Shown here: one piece after another, positions 1 through 10,597 of the stretch
Layout of the letters: the number at the start of each line of letters is the position of its first letter
Position numbering within the stretch: position 1 is the stretch's first letter
Assembly (NCBI GenBank): GCA_011947345.1
Contig: JAAVTG010000043.1
Location: 186,001-250,000, forward strand
Reading direction: 5' to 3'
Source of the DNA: Phytophthora quininea
Lineage: Eukaryota; Oomycota; Peronosporomycetes; Peronosporales; Peronosporaceae
Length of the DNA: 64,000 nt
Translations under genes and position numbers: made by a program
The notes under the pieces: model-generated
Database searches by the model: none
What the model saw: only the letters and a program-made list of their open reading frames with translations
What the model was told of the DNA's origin: nothing

Positions 1-117
1 GGCTGGACGTCGTTTTCGTGCAGGCCCCTCCGCGGTCGGGCAAGACAACCGTGTGCAAGTTGGTGTGCCAGCGGCTGCAAGAGATGGAGATTTCTGTCAC
101 CACGGTGAGCAGAAAAG
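1..117 (+). pseudogene. 5' fragment of P-loop NTPase (Crinkler/STAND-like)
   Basis: The window opens inside a reading frame (codons from position 3) containing the Walker A-like stretch VQAPPRSGKTTVCKL, followed by a helix ending near VTTVS. The frame closes soon afterwards, where Crypton sequence begins. The Walker B part and the rest of the same gene appear to resume at 8187-9434, downstream of two mobile elements. NTPases of this type occur in oomycete Crinkler (CRN) effectors and related STAND proteins, where the P-loop follows a variable N-terminus. The N-terminus is outside the window, so a CRN header (LFLAK/HVLVxxP motifs) cannot be checked. The P-loop is clear; the CRN assignment is inference. 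Confidence 0.5.
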
Positions 118-137
118 TACGAATATTCCATTCTCCT

Positions 138-2825
138 ACTTACGTAAGTTTTATATAGGGTTTCCCGTCAATTCGTAAGCGGTGGGACTTATGTTTTCAT
201 GAATCCTCGTTTTCTCGCCAGTGCCGCAGCCTAGTCACTATACAAAATCCAAGTCAACCGACTGGAATCGATCTACCCCGCGAATTCGTAAGCTGGACCG
301 CCGACGATAACACAGCACGCCTATTGGTGAAAACTGCCGCTATCACTTCGCAGACTCACGACACCAGTGCTAGAAGCTCGCCCCAAGCCCCGCCCTGCGC
401 CTCCCCAAGACCGACGCAAAAGCGATCAGAAACGCGTGTATAGCTTCCGATACTCGGAAGAAGTATACTAGCAACCTTAATATGATCAAGAAGTGGATTT
501 CTACAGAGCTCGCCTCCGAAGAACCGAACACAGACCGATTTTTCGACACTAGTGGTGAAATCGATCTCGGCGAGTTTACTTCTGACTACTTTGAAAGGTT
601 TCTCGTTTACAAGAGGAACAGCGCGCAGACAAGTACCTTGAGCGGCTACCGCAGTGCTATCAAGGATCTGTACAGAGTGAAGCGCATGCCACTACCCACC
701 GAGTATGGAGACGACATGAAGCAGCTTTTCTCGGGTATGAAGCGCCTCGAGGCAGCTAAAAACCAGTCCAGTACCCCCAAAACGTCAGGAAAACAGCCGC
801 TGACCTACTCACTCTACAATGAACTTTGCCAGTCTACACTTTCGCTTCGTGACAGTGGATTTTCGCATCTCTTTTGATTTCTCAGTGGAATCTAATGTGT
901 CGGTCTGTCTCGGTACAAACACTTCAGAGTCAACATGTGCTTGCCAAGGACGACAGCGTAGGGGTCACATTTTTCAAGACCAAAACTAATCAGGAAGGCA
1001 CAGGACCGCGTGACCCACGACACTTGTACGCCAATCCGTTCAATCCAGCAACGTGCTGGGTGACTGCACTGGGGATTTATTTAGCGTGCCACCCTCGAAT
1101 GAAATCAGGATCTCTCTTTCCCGGATCGGACGCCAAAATTCGGTTCGGTAAAGCACTCGGCAGTCTACTAAAGAAAACCAGCTCAAATAACTCGACTAAA
1201 AGTTACGGCACCCATTCGGTGCGAAAAGGAGTTGCCACTTTTGCGTGTGGGGAAGTACCGGCGGACCATCAATCGTCAGCGTTTGCCTCCGGTGTGGATG
1301 GTCATTAGGTGGCGTGCAGGACCGATACTTCCGCTACGAAGCTGCAGGAGATCAATACTTGGGTCGGGTGGTAGCGGGGCTACCTGTTAATGACTCGAAA
1401 TTCGCTGCGTTACCACCACATTTTCAACGAGGTGCCGACGAACTTGTGACTTCTAGCATCCGAAAAATGTTTCCGAAGTTGTCCAAGGACGCTAGTTTCT
1501 ATGGAGTGCTCCTATTGTGTCTTGCATCGCTGGTACACCATGCTGATTACCTTCTGGATAATTTGCCAATCAATCACCCTTTGCTATCAACACATATTTT
1601 CCGAAAGCCAAGCGCCCTTCGAGACCTTCAAAGTAAATTGGAGCATGGAGACTCGGAATGGATGCAACCAACTGGAATACCACCACACATTGAGCTCTAC
1701 AAAAGCTTGACAGACAGCAGCAGTCAATTGAAGCGCTGCCGGACTTACTCGAAAAGCGAATGGAGGAAGTACTAGAGAAAAAGGTGTAGCAGCAGGAAAT
1801 ATCACCAGAGCTGTCTTGCGGGAAGAGATAAATTCACTGCTAGCAGAGGTGGATCTCCATGGCTCGGCGGGGGCTCAGCAGCAGAGGTGACACCACACCC
1901 TGAACCATATCCTGCGCGAAGCTATTACATCTGGGGTGGAAAGTTTCATTTACTGCCGAAAACTTTTGAGTTTCCAAGCCTAGATCCTCACGGAGCCTGG
2001 ATGCTGTGGTGGTTCGGGAACGAGAGGGAGGGCTATCCTCCATTAAAAGGCGTCTCATCCGATGACCTAGATACAGCAAAGAAAAAGGCTACGCTATCAG
2101 AATGGTCCATGATGATGCGCCACATTATCAATGGCATAGAAGCAAAACTTGACGCACCAATGCCCAACATTCGCGACGAAGATCACGCCACCGAGCTGTT
2201 CAACACTGGATACAAAACGTTGAAGTTAAAGCCTAGCAAACGTAAGCGTAGAGAGGAACACCTCAAGCTTACCACAGTGTTAAGACTGGTCCGCGAAGGT
2301 GAGTATGACCACGACCGTGTTTTACCTTTTAGGCCACGTAAGCGTCCTAAACAAACAGCAGCAGCTTAGCGTTAACGTAAATGCATGGATAGCAATGTGT
2401 TTCGTCACCTGGTTCACATCTAGCTTGAAGGACATGAAGTGCCTTCACAACACGGACCAGTGCACCTGGAGCACTCAGAGCCTCTGATGCCGGAACCACA
2501 CTGGCTTGCACCGCTGCATTCTCCGTCCATTAGTTCTGCTCGCTTGTCAGCTTGTGCTGCATCATGTACCTCTCTGTGTCGTGCTGCGCATACCACAGAA
2601 CAAGCCGTTAATGGATCGACCGGTCAGCGCTGGAAGTGCGTGCAACGGAGCCTTCACCTTCAATCACACCAGTCGAATTAGCACCTTATCGACGTCCACG
2701 GGCTTGAGCAACTCGTACAGTAGACGAACTCGAGTGGCGCGCATGACCAACGTGGTCAGCAACTGACTGCTCGAGTTTTGACCAATGAAATTGTCAGAAG
2801 TAGTCGTCGGAGGAGGGACTTACGT
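138..2825 (+). mobile_element. Crypton-type tyrosine-recombinase DNA transposon (decayed)
   Basis: This region sits between the Walker A fragment and the next element. It encodes the two hallmark parts of oomycete Cryptons: a tyrosine recombinase and a C-terminal GCR1_C-like DNA-binding domain. The same 8 bp, ACTTACGT, occurs at 138-145 and 2818-2825, with partly similar flanks (gggacttaYgttttc also occurs near 185 and 2815). These may be the short terminal direct repeats expected for Cryptons, but the exact ends are not proven. No reverse transcriptase or terminal inverted repeats are seen. Positions 146-481 and 2370-2817 hold no recognisable gene. Confidence 0.6.
482..2369 (+). pseudogene. 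Crypton tyrosine recombinase with DNA-binding C-terminus (frameshifted)
   Basis: Consecutive frames from 482, 874, 1245 and 1887 make up one protein. The first part contains a SAM-like core-binding region (around LSGYRSAIKDLYRVKRMPLP). The catalytic part has an Arg in EWNLMCRS, the H-x-x-R box in YGTHSVRKGVATF, and the nucleophile region RYFRYEAAGDQYLGRVVAGLP; GDQYxGRxVxxLP is typical of oomycete Cryptons. The segment from 1887 (YYIWGGKFHLLPKTFEFP, then AWMLWWFGN) matches the Trp-rich GCR1_C-like domain and ends in basic clusters KPSKRKRR and RPRKRPK. Cryptons excise and integrate through the recombinase without an RNA step. At least three frame changes and a stop near 1775 make this copy inactive as given. 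Confidence 0.7.
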
Positions 2826-2842
2826 TTTCTCAAGTCAATTCA

Positions 2843-2925
2843 TTTCCGTTCGCATCGGGGGCCACGCTCAAGCCGAGCGGGTTAGACTGCATTTAGCGGT
2901 GGCCTCCTCTACGAGGAGGTTTCCC
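2843..2925 (-). repeat. Split direct repeat B2 of Ngaro-like element
   Basis: An 83-bp copy of B1 at the 3' terminus of the element, separated from A2 by 18 bp of G/T-rich sequence (2926-2943). Its outer end abuts Crypton or host DNA. It carries the same CCTCCTC/GAGGAGG hairpin. Confidence 0.8.
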
Positions 2926-2943
2926 GGGATGTGGTGTGGTGGG

Positions 2944-3069
2944 TGTCAGCGAAACTTCGCAACTGGCTGGTCTACTCCTACACTACCGATGTGCACGCTT
3001 TGTGTCCAACCATTTCCTGCTCCAGGAAAACCTGTTTTTCTTCCGCCTTGCTTTCACAAAAACTCACCC
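2944..3069 (-). repeat. Split direct repeat A2 of Ngaro-like element
   Basis: A 126-bp copy of A1 (8061-8186), immediately following B1 on the minus strand. The junction carries AACGG plus GGTGAG-like sequence, which is also present at the A1 outer end. Confidence 0.85.
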
Positions 3070-3152
3070 TTTCCGTTCGCATCGGGGGCCACGCTCAAGC
3101 CGAGCGGGTTAGACTGCATTTAGCGGTGGCCTCCTCTACGAGGAGGTTTCCC
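3070..3152 (-). repeat. Split direct repeat B1 of Ngaro-like element
   Basis: An 83-bp stretch identical by eye to 2843-2925, directly abutting A2. It includes the inverted motif CCTCCTC-tac-GAGGAGG, which can form a 7-bp stem with a 3-nt loop. The last codons of the recombinase frame run into it. Confidence 0.85.
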
Positions 3153-4954
3153 TGTCGAGTGCAACGAGCCACCGCCGAATGAGTAAGCCGACGCTGCTTG
3201 GCGGCGTGGTCCACCATTGATGCCGCTAGAGTGTTGCTTGTAACTTGGTCGATGTGCACGTAGCGTTGGAAGCAGTCGCTTGACCACCTGCCGTGTAGCT
3301 TGACGGTTGTTTCGCTATTACCGGCGGCAAATAAGGCAGTTGCACCGCCGCTGCGTAATGAGTGGGTTCCGTAGCGCTTGCTGTCTTCTCCACACGTTGC
3401 TGCTGCTTGTCTTATCGCGGAGCTAATGTCGGCTGCTGACACGGCGCTGCCATCATGGAGCTTGCACACTGGAGCCGTGCTGGGTAATTTAGCTCGCTTG
3501 CTCTCCTGTACTAGCGCCCAGGCTGCCTTGACTGGACAAATCTTCTCGTCGCCGGATTTGGTGAGAGTCCGTGTTGCAGTATCTCCAAATTGGTCTGTTT
3601 TGCTGCCTCGTACTCGGATAGTGACGCTGCTCACGGCGTGCTTGTCCTTGGTTACACTCCCCGCTGTGTCCTTGAACGTGAAATCCCTTTGTTGTAACGC
3701 GAAGCTGGCAAACTTGCCATTTACAGCCGCGTACTCAGATCGCCTGAGAAGAAAGAAGTAAGCCACGACCGCAGCCCCCATACAACGCGGTCGCGGGTTT
3801 GGCTGAAGTCGAGGGCTCCGCGGATGGCATGTAGGAAGCGGGGTGTGAGGGGCTGTTTCCGCGTGGGGGCCGCGACAGCCTGCGCATCCCGTGCACAGCG
3901 AGCATGTGGCTGGACGTGAGCTTGACCTCGTACCCATATCGGCGGAGATGATGCCATCCAACGTGGCTAAGTTTGGACAGTACGGTCGACGCTGAGTTTG
4001 CCTTGGCCCCGTTCCGACCTGACCAGCACGCCATCGCAAATTCGATGAGGCCGGTGGACTGTGCGGATCGTGATGCCGGGAGTTGAGGAGACAGGCCTCG
4101 CCCCTGACGCCAGTCGCACCACTGCTTCCAGGTCCGGTCGTACGCTGCCCTGGAGCTTGCGGCCAAAGATGCGGTTTGGAGTTGATCGAGAAGGACTTGT
4201 ACAGATACCGTAGTTCCGGCGGTACTGGCACCTGTATCCATCCAGACACACGCACAAAGTTAGTAAATATATCTCGCGATGTTGTGTCGTGTAGCCGTGA
4301 CCCTGCGTCGGCGATGCGGTTGTATCGACCCGGTAGATGCTCGCATGAGATGCGAAAGCCATGTGTAGCTTCCGCCCAACCGATGCTACGGTTCAGCTCC
4401 TGAGACAGAGGGTTTGCCGCAGTCAGCTTGTTTGCTCGCGCGGCCGCTGCCCTGTTGTCCGTCCAACACCGAATGTGCGGCCATGTCGGCGCTAGCGTGG
4501 CGCACCAGATAGGCGCGAGGAGCACCGCCGCCAATGCGATGCTGAGATGTTCCCGTACGTTGATGTCAAACGACGGACCTGGTGATCCCGCGGTGATCAT
4601 AGCGCGCTCGGTCGGGTCGAATTGTACGACCAGGTACTTTCCCTGTCCTGGATCGAGGACGCAGCAACCGGTGTCGCTGGCGTCCATGTACCAGTGCACG
4701 TCAGGTTGCGGTAATGGACCGAACAACCGTGTGGGTACGCCGCGGAGGCGGCCTTGTTCCAGTATGCGATTAAACCAGCGGAGATCGTCTTTGGCCCACC
4801 CCGACAGCTCGACACTCCCATGGCGTGGCACGCGTCGGACGAGAGCCTGGAGGCGTTGATAAAACGGTCGCGCCGCTGGACTGCTGCTACCCGCAGCCGC
4901 GCCTTCGCAATTTTGTCCTCCGTGATTGACACCGTCGCGTACTGGGTGTCCCAT
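3095..4954 (-). pseudogene. RNase H and tyrosine recombinase region of Ngaro-like element
   Basis: The RNase H part shows VHWYMDASDTGCCVLD, the LSIALAAVLLAP helix, RCWTDNRAAAARANK and HLPGRYNRIADAGSRL, the usual acidic set. The recombinase core-binding domain is in another frame (4241-3735; SSRAAYDRTWKQWCDWRQGRG). The main frame then returns with the catalytic domain: AYFFLLRRSEYAA (first Arg), KRYGTHSLRSGGATALFAAG (HxxR), KLHGRWSSDCFQRYVHID (H/W and the Tyr nucleophile). The whole R-H-R-H-Y set is therefore visible but split by two frame changes. This recombinase inserts the circular cDNA, replacing the integrase of LTR elements. Confidence 0.8.
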
Positions 4955-6521
4955 TCGAGGCCGAGGGCTGTCAGGCGCGACGCCCAGGAGGAAAACTTGT
5001 CCTCGTTGATTGCGTGTGGCCCTAGCACTGCCAGCATCGCCAGCCTCAGGGCGTCCTCGGCGATGGTGCAGCGGTCGCCGATGTCGACTTCTACCAGGAT
5101 GTGATCATCTACCCATGCGTACGCAAAAACGGATCATTGTCCGTGCAGTGGCCTGGATGCATCCGCGCCGGCCATTCCCCCGTACGATGTGGCAAATCGC
5201 CTCGCCAAACACGCCGTAGAATGCCGGAGATCCGGTCCACCCGAACGGAGCAGAGAGGTCGACGACACCGTTTCCATCCTCGGTGCGGCCTCCCATCCAT
5301 GCGACGTCATCGGCATGGTGCCGCAGGTGGCGAAATGCACCATGAACGTCCCCTTTGAGGATTAGAATTCGGGCAGTTGGGTGGCGATGCCGCAACGCCT
5401 CGATACGGATGGCAATGGTCGATACAGGCTCGTACGATAATGCCGGTAGTGACTCGGTATCGGTAATGTCGTTGGGACAGTTTCCAGCCGGGAAAGAGAG
5501 ATCGTGGATTAGCCGGATGGCCTGCGACTCCTCTCCAGATTTCGCGATCGCGCCAAACGGACTGACGTGCACAGCCCAGTGATCGAAGATATCCGCGTCA
5601 ACGATGAGATAAGTCCCTTGAGCTTCTCCCTCCGAAAGACGTTGGCGCACCTGATCCGCGCACGCCGTGGCTGACCGGTGATTAGGTGGCTGTGACTCCT
5701 GCTGTGCTCTCGGTTGGTGCCATGACGCGCGAAAGCCGTTCTTAGCAATCTCGAGCAACAAGTCGAGGTGCTTGTAGCCCGAGCAGAAACTGATAAGTCG
5801 CTGGACAGAGCGCCTTATTCGGTCTCGGGTCGATCAGGGTTTCCCCTCGAATGAGGCGGACCAGTTCGGGTAGAGATAACTGTGCCGTCCGCGCTAAGGT
5901 AGAGAGTCGGGTCGCCCGTGACTGTGATCGATCATGATGCAATCGATGCTGCCCTTCCATTGCGACGAGGTTGGCCTCGATCCTCTGGTAAGCAGCGTTT
6001 AGTGTCCGGTTCAGGCACTGCTGGACCGCCGGGGCTCGCGGCGCGTACCGATGAGAGCCCCGTCCGGTAAATCATAACCCGTGGAATGCTGGGGCGAGTC
6101 CACCGCACCGCCTTTCGATGAAGTCTCGAATATCTGGGGCGAGTGCCGCTGGGACAAAATGTGCTCGTTCGGGGTTCACACATTGCGACGGCGCGCCCGG
6201 GATGCCTGGGCAACCTCGTCTCGATAGCGACAGTAAGCAGAGTTCTTGATCTCCTCTTCGGGGAACGTAACGCGGGAACCCAGAGGCTCGCCCGTTGGTG
6301 CGCGGCATCGGCTGGGACTGAGGTGGGCGGGAACGAGGTGCCCGCTCTACTACCCGTGCTTTGTCGTGGTGGCCCGGATAGACGCCTTCGGTCATCGGCA
6401 GTCGGGTCTGGGCGGGTGACTGAAGTAGTTTTCCTAGCTTTTGTTGTGTCAAAAGTTGAAGCATGGCCTGGAAGTCCGGGTTAGCACGCGATATGGTCTG
6501 GAGAATCGCGAAGCGAGACAT
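4600..6521 (-). pseudogene. Reverse transcriptase region of Ngaro-like element (frameshifted)
   Basis: Between 5761 and 5105 (minus strand) the frame shows RT landmarks in order: VHVSPFGAIAK, IRLIHDLSFP, LILKGDVHGAFRHLRHHA (first catalytic Asp) and SAPFGWTGSPAFYGVFG. The frame then breaks. The YVDD-box equivalent (AWVDDHILVEVDI) lies in the next frame near 5100-5070, followed by thumb-like sequence to about 4900. Positions 6521-5761 carry the poorly conserved N-terminal part in several frames. The enzyme would copy element RNA into cDNA. At least two frame changes make it non-functional as written. Confidence 0.7.
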
Positions 6522-6562
6522 ATCTCCTGCCAGGTCGTCTACCGCAGCGCTCCGAAACTTCT

Positions 6563-8020
6563 CTAGGATTCCATCAGTCCAGTAGACCAGTTGGGGAGAT
6601 CCTCGGTGACCCAGCCCGCTGAGGTTGCTTCTTCAAGGATAAATCGATGCAGGCCTTGCACGAGCTCCACAACCTCGGGAGGCGCGAAGCTGGAACAGTA
6701 GGTACAGAGGCTGCCTATCGCCGCCACAATGTCTTCAGGATAGCGCGGAGTCGCCGGTGGAGGCAGGATCACCGAGTGCGAGAAGTTTTGCATATTCGGG
6801 CCTCGTGTCCGTATCCAGTCCATCTTTGTCACCCGGTTCATGAACGCAAGGTGCATCACCGATAGCCCCCGCGTACCGAACTGAAAATCGAAGAGTCGCA
6901 TCAGCACACCGGGGTGTGGAGCAAACTGCACCGCCGCGTGGGAGATTAGGCTGTCCACGAAAGTCATCGGGAACGTACCTGCCACACGGTCATTTGACAG
7001 GAGCCGGTGGAGCGTTCGCTGGTGCGCCGTGGGCTGGAACGTGAACTTATTCGAGCGGTCCAGCGCGGGGCTAGCTTCGTCGTCGGTCCTGCGTCGCTTG
7101 GTTGCGCGGCCGCCGATCTGCTCGAGGTATTCCGCCAGGAGTTCAGGTTGGGTGGCCAAGGCCCGTACAATACGGGCATGTGCGTCGTCGGCGGCTGGAC
7201 GTGACATGTCCGAGCGGGTTTCCGCTGCCGCCGGTGGCGACGCACTGTCGTCCGCGAAGAAGGACTCGGTTTGGGAGTGAATCTCGGTCTCTTTGGCCGG
7301 AGCTGCGGCTGCTTCCTCGGCCGTCGGCTCGGGTGGGCAGCAGAAAGAGCGACCGATTGCGTCGCGAACCGCAGCTGGGATTTGCTGCACCGTCCCTTCC
7401 GTCGCATAGACGAAGTCAATGGCATGTTGCAACGGAAAGCGCCGGCGGATTCCCGTTGCCTCCTCTATCCAGGTGCAGTCTGCTGTCGGATCCGGGAGCT
7501 CCGAGGTCTCCACTATTCCATCCAGCAGGGCGGCCACGTCGCGGGTTGGTCTCGTGTCCGCATCGCCGAGGAGCTTATCCAGTATTTGGGCATGCAGGCG
7601 GCGTAGCTGGGTAATCCGACGCGCTCGCGGGAGTTGTACATTTCCCAGGAGCAGTGCAACGATGGGGTCCACCTGTACCAGGTCTGCCGTGCTGCATTCA
7701 CCGGTACTGTCGCCGTGCTGCACCTTCACCTTGTCGCCCACCATCTCGATAACTTGGCCATGCACCCATACCGAGGCTAAGCGCGCTGCCACTGGCCGAC
7801 GTAGCCACTCGCCTGGGCGCCTGCCCGTGGCGTGCTGGGAAGCGGTTAGACGCTGGGTAGCAGTTGAGGTTGAGATTCGCCATTGTCGGTCTTGACCAGG
7901 CAGGCACACCACCGTGGTTTCTCTTCCTCCAGTGCGGGTAATGATCGCGTACGTCGGATGGTCGATCCCCTCGGCGTCCTCGGGTAGTAGTAGCACGTGT
8001 GCTCCACGAGCAGGCCGCAT
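6563..8020 (-). CDS. Gag-like ORF1 of Ngaro-like element
   Basis: An uninterrupted 485-codon frame, the first gene after repeat A1, so its position fits gag. No zinc knuckle was found. Residues about 250-330 are Ala/Pro/Glu-rich and low in complexity, followed by a basic patch (ATKRRRTDD). The C-terminal third is compact and hydrophobic, with a Cys-containing segment IGSLCTYCSSFAPPEVVELV. Capsid function is inferred from gene order only. It is the only internal gene of this element that remains open, which contrasts with the broken pol. Confidence 0.55.
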   Translation of the reverse strand: MRPARGAHVLLLPEDAEGIDHPTYAIITRTGGRETTVVCLPGQDRQWRISTSTATQRLTASQHATGRRPGEWLRRPVAARLASVWVHGQVIEMVGDKVKVQHGDSTGECSTADLVQVDPIVALLLGNVQLPRARRITQLRRLHAQILDKLLGDADTRPTRDVAALLDGIVETSELPDPTADCTWIEEATGIRRRFPLQHAIDFVYATEGTVQQIPAAVRDAIGRSFCCPPEPTAEEAAAAPAKETEIHSQTESFFADDSASPPAAAETRSDMSRPAADDAHARIVRALATQPELLAEYLEQIGGRATKRRRTDDEASPALDRSNKFTFQPTAHQRTLHRLLSNDRVAGTFPMTFVDSLISHAAVQFAPHPGVLMRLFDFQFGTRGLSVMHLAFMNRVTKMDWIRTRGPNMQNFSHSVILPPPATPRYPEDIVAAIGSLCTYCSSFAPPEVVELVQGLHRFILEEATSAGWVTEDLPNWSTGLMES

Positions 8021-8060
8021 GATGCTTCAGGTAGGAGCAGTGAACCGTCGGTTCTGGCTT

Positions 8061-8186
8061 TGTCAGCGAAACTTCGCAACTGGCTGGTCTACTCCTACAC
8101 TACCGATGTGCACGCTTTGTGTCCAACCATTTCCTGCTCCAGGAAAACCTGTTTTTCTTCCGCCTTGCTTTCACAAAAACTCACCC
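8061..8186 (-). repeat. Split direct repeat A1 of Ngaro-like element
   Basis: A 126-bp stretch identical by eye to 2944-3069. It lies at the 5' end of the element as read on the minus strand, immediately before the gag-like gene. Host sequence (encoding PFDEYKSTLEMQ) begins at 8187. Confidence 0.85.
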
Positions 8187-9434
8187 GTTCGACGAATACA
8201 AGAGCACTTTGGAGATGCAGAAATTCGCACGAGCAGACGATCGGTCGCGCGTACTTGTGGTGGATGGCGCGCAGGACACGTACGGCGACAGTCTGCTCTG
8301 GGAAGACTTGGTCCCCCAAACACGCTCGACGGAAAGTACCCAGGATTGAAGCTGATGATTTTCTCTCGTTACGAGGCGTTTGAAGTACCTAGCGCAGAAG
8401 ACCAAGCCGTCACACCCGAATGTCTCGATGAGAAGAATGTGTTTGGTTTACATGGAGGTGGTAATGGTGAAGACGTTGTCCGGCCTAGTTTGTTACTTTT
8501 GCAAAAGCAAATGAGCGAACTCGTCGACGATAACGGCTGGGATTTTGCGCGCGAGCTCATCTGGGAATCTAGTGGAGGTCACCTGGGGGTTGCACTGCGA
8601 GCGTTCGACCTTCTGTTAGAGAGGATATCGACCTTCCCGAAACTTGCCGACATTGAAGAAATACTTCGACCAGATAAATTCGCGGACGACGTCGTGACGT
8701 GGCTTGGTATGCCTACGGTGCCAAGGTTTGAATGCGTCATGACAACCATCAAGATGGTGCCGCGAGATATCGTGCAAACTGCTGAGATCCTGAACGACGT
8801 CGCCGCTGATCGCTCGGTAAACGTCGCGGAATACAACAAGGCGCTGGGACTTCTCATCTGTAGAGGGTTCCTTTTCCGGAATCGCAGCGGTGATCCAACG
8901 TTTGCATTGCCCACGCACCGCAACGTCTGGCTTCAGTCTTCTCGTCGAGACCCGGTCACCTATCCCTTGAATGACTTTTCGCACCCCGCTTTCGTGGTCG
9001 AGTGTGTCCGGTGCACGAAGCGGAACGATTTGGTCATGGGTGGCACGAGAGTTCTTGTGGGGCAAACTGAGCAAGAGCTGTACCGAACAGCAACATCGTG
9101 CACGTCGCGAAAATGCAATGTCATTCCGCTAAGTGGCAAGTACGACCAACAGCCAGTGTTCGATCTAGTAATTCGTGGTGGATCCGTGTTGTGGGTCTGG
9201 GGAGTACGCTTTAACGGGGGCGGCAGACCTGATGGCAGCACCAGGAATGGTGAGGAATACCGCACAAATTCTACGCACCAGCCCCGCTATCTCGTTCTGG
9301 ACTTTCACACGAGCAAAGATCAAGAACAGAGCGACAACGCGGTGAACATTTTATTCGGAGCTACGTTCAAGACCGCCACGATCACGATCAGAAATGGAGA
9401 AGACGAAGCAAAGTTCGATGTCGAGCTGGCATGA
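8187..9434 (+). pseudogene. P-loop NTPase (Crinkler/STAND-like), Walker B to C-terminus
   Basis: Directly after the Ngaro end, one frame gives FDEYKSTLEMQKF then SRVLVVDGAQDTYGDSLLWE, a Walker B-type strand (VLVVDGAQ). Near 8340 the frame shifts to YPGLKLMIFSRYEAF, a sensor-like strand, then runs open to a stop at 9432-9434. The middle part resembles the helical region after the NTPase core in oomycete CRN NTPases (WESSGGHLGVALRAFDLLLE). The C-terminus carries CTSRKCNV and a beta-rich segment of unknown role. It continues the fragment at 1-117. The upstream in-frame extension to 7914 is mobile-element sequence, not part of this gene. Confidence 0.55.
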
Positions 9435-9512
9435 GACCATGCAGCTTGCAGCGTGGCTATCATGGACGTTGCGCTTCAGTTTGTATCGAATAATTTTTTG
9501 AGTGAAAATATC

Positions 9513-9697
9513 TGTATCTAATCAGAGGAAAGGATTTAAATGTCTTCGAATTGTGTGGTATAGTATTTTCAATACAACAGCAGACGTATCCGATAGGGCG
9601 GTTGTGGAGGCCACGTGGCCTCCATCCGCCTGAACTGCTGGGGGACGGCACTTTCGTATTTGGCCGCCATCCCCCACAGCTCTCCAATCCAGATAAA
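9513..9697 (+). repeat. 5' LTR of chromovirus
   Basis: About 185 bp, starting TGTATCTAATCAG and ending near CCAGATAAA. It shares with the 3' LTR the internal palindromic tract GGAGGCCACGTGGCCTCC. It is preceded by ATATC, one copy of the target duplication. Confidence 0.82.
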
Positions 9698-9733
9698 CTG
9701 GTAGCACTTGTTGGTCCCAGCCCCTTGACGCCC

Positions 9734-10592
9734 ATGCCTCCTACAAACGCCCAGCTTCGTGCTGAGATCGATCGACTCAATCAGGCGATGGCTGACCGCT
9801 CGAGAGTTCCAAGTCAACTGCCCAAGTCCACGGGGAAGCGAGGGGAAGACATGAGGGAGTGGGTATTCCAGTGGAGAACGCGTGCCGGGTCAACGGCATC
9901 GCGATCGAAGACGAGAGCGCCCGCCTGCCAGGCATCGCAGGATCAGCGATGGAGAAGCCGGCGTCCGGTTGGTTTCTCCACTGGTCGTCGACGACACCGA
10001 GTGAGGAGCAGACGTGGGGGATTTTCCGTGAGCATGTGCTCCAACACTTCGAGGCGTCGAACTACCAGTCGGTGCTGCGAGAGAAACTCCAGCGCCTCAA
10101 GCAAACAGCAGACATCGAGACGTACAACGGCAAGAATTCTGCGCTCATCTTCCATGTCGAAGGAATGAGCGTGCTTGATCAAGTACTGTGCTACGCAAAC
10201 GGGCTGAAGTCCCGCACGCGCAGCTACGTCAAACCCGCGAATCCCGAAAGCTGAGCGACGCCATGGATCTTGCGGTCAAGTATGAGGTCACTCACTTCGT
10301 AGAAGAAGCGCGTGATCGTCAAGTTCGCCAAGATAAGACGAAAACGTCAAGCAATCGTAACCCAGTACTAGGAAAACGCTCCAAGAGCAAACCTTTCCGT
10401 GGCAAAGGCCGGTTCAAAGCGACCTCGAAGTCCAAAGACAGTGAGAGCCGCACGTGTTTCATCTGTAAAAGCCTGGCCACATTAAGGCCGACTGCTTTGC
10501 TTGGAAGAAGGAACAGGCCAACCAGGGAAACGAGAAATCGCGTCAGTGAGCGAGGGTCCTTGCGTGGTCGAGAGCGTAGCCGGAACTGTTAA
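9734..10592 (+). pseudogene. Gag of chromovirus (frameshifted)
   Basis: It starts at ATG 9734 with a short coiled-coil-like segment (AQLRAEIDRLNQAM). The frame then shifts near 9860 to the retrotransposon gag core (STTPSEEQTWGIFREHVLQHF, then YQSVLREKLQRLKQTADIET). It shifts again near 10200 to a basic region and a CCHC-like zinc knuckle starting CFIC, whose remaining residues (PGHIKADC) are in a neighbouring frame. Gag would package the element RNA. At least three frame changes break it. Confidence 0.7.
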
Positions 10593-10597
10593 GCTTA

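Larger units (their letters stand above)
2843..8186 (-). mobile_element. Ngaro/PAT-like tyrosine-recombinase retrotransposon
   Basis: On the minus strand the order is A1 (8186-8061), internal genes, B1 (3152-3070), A2 (3069-2944), B2 (2925-2843). B1 and A2 abut exactly. This A1-ORFs-B1A2-B2 arrangement of split direct repeats is the signature of PAT/Ngaro-type tyrosine-recombinase retrotransposons, which integrate by recombination instead of a DDE integrase. Internal genes run in order gag-like (8020-6563), reverse transcriptase, RNase H and tyrosine recombinase (to 3095). The A and B pairs look identical by eye, suggesting a young insertion, yet pol is frameshifted. No target duplication is expected or seen. 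The element splits the P-loop NTPase gene. Confidence 0.85.

Noticed and set aside
2370..2842. Small plus-strand frames after the Crypton
   Set aside because: Short, overlapping in all frames, with no domain-like composition.
7914..9434. A single 506-codon frame across the element border
   Set aside because: The first part lies in the Ngaro-like element (antisense gag start and repeat A1). Only the part from about 8340 matches the NTPase, so it is a chimeric frame by chance.
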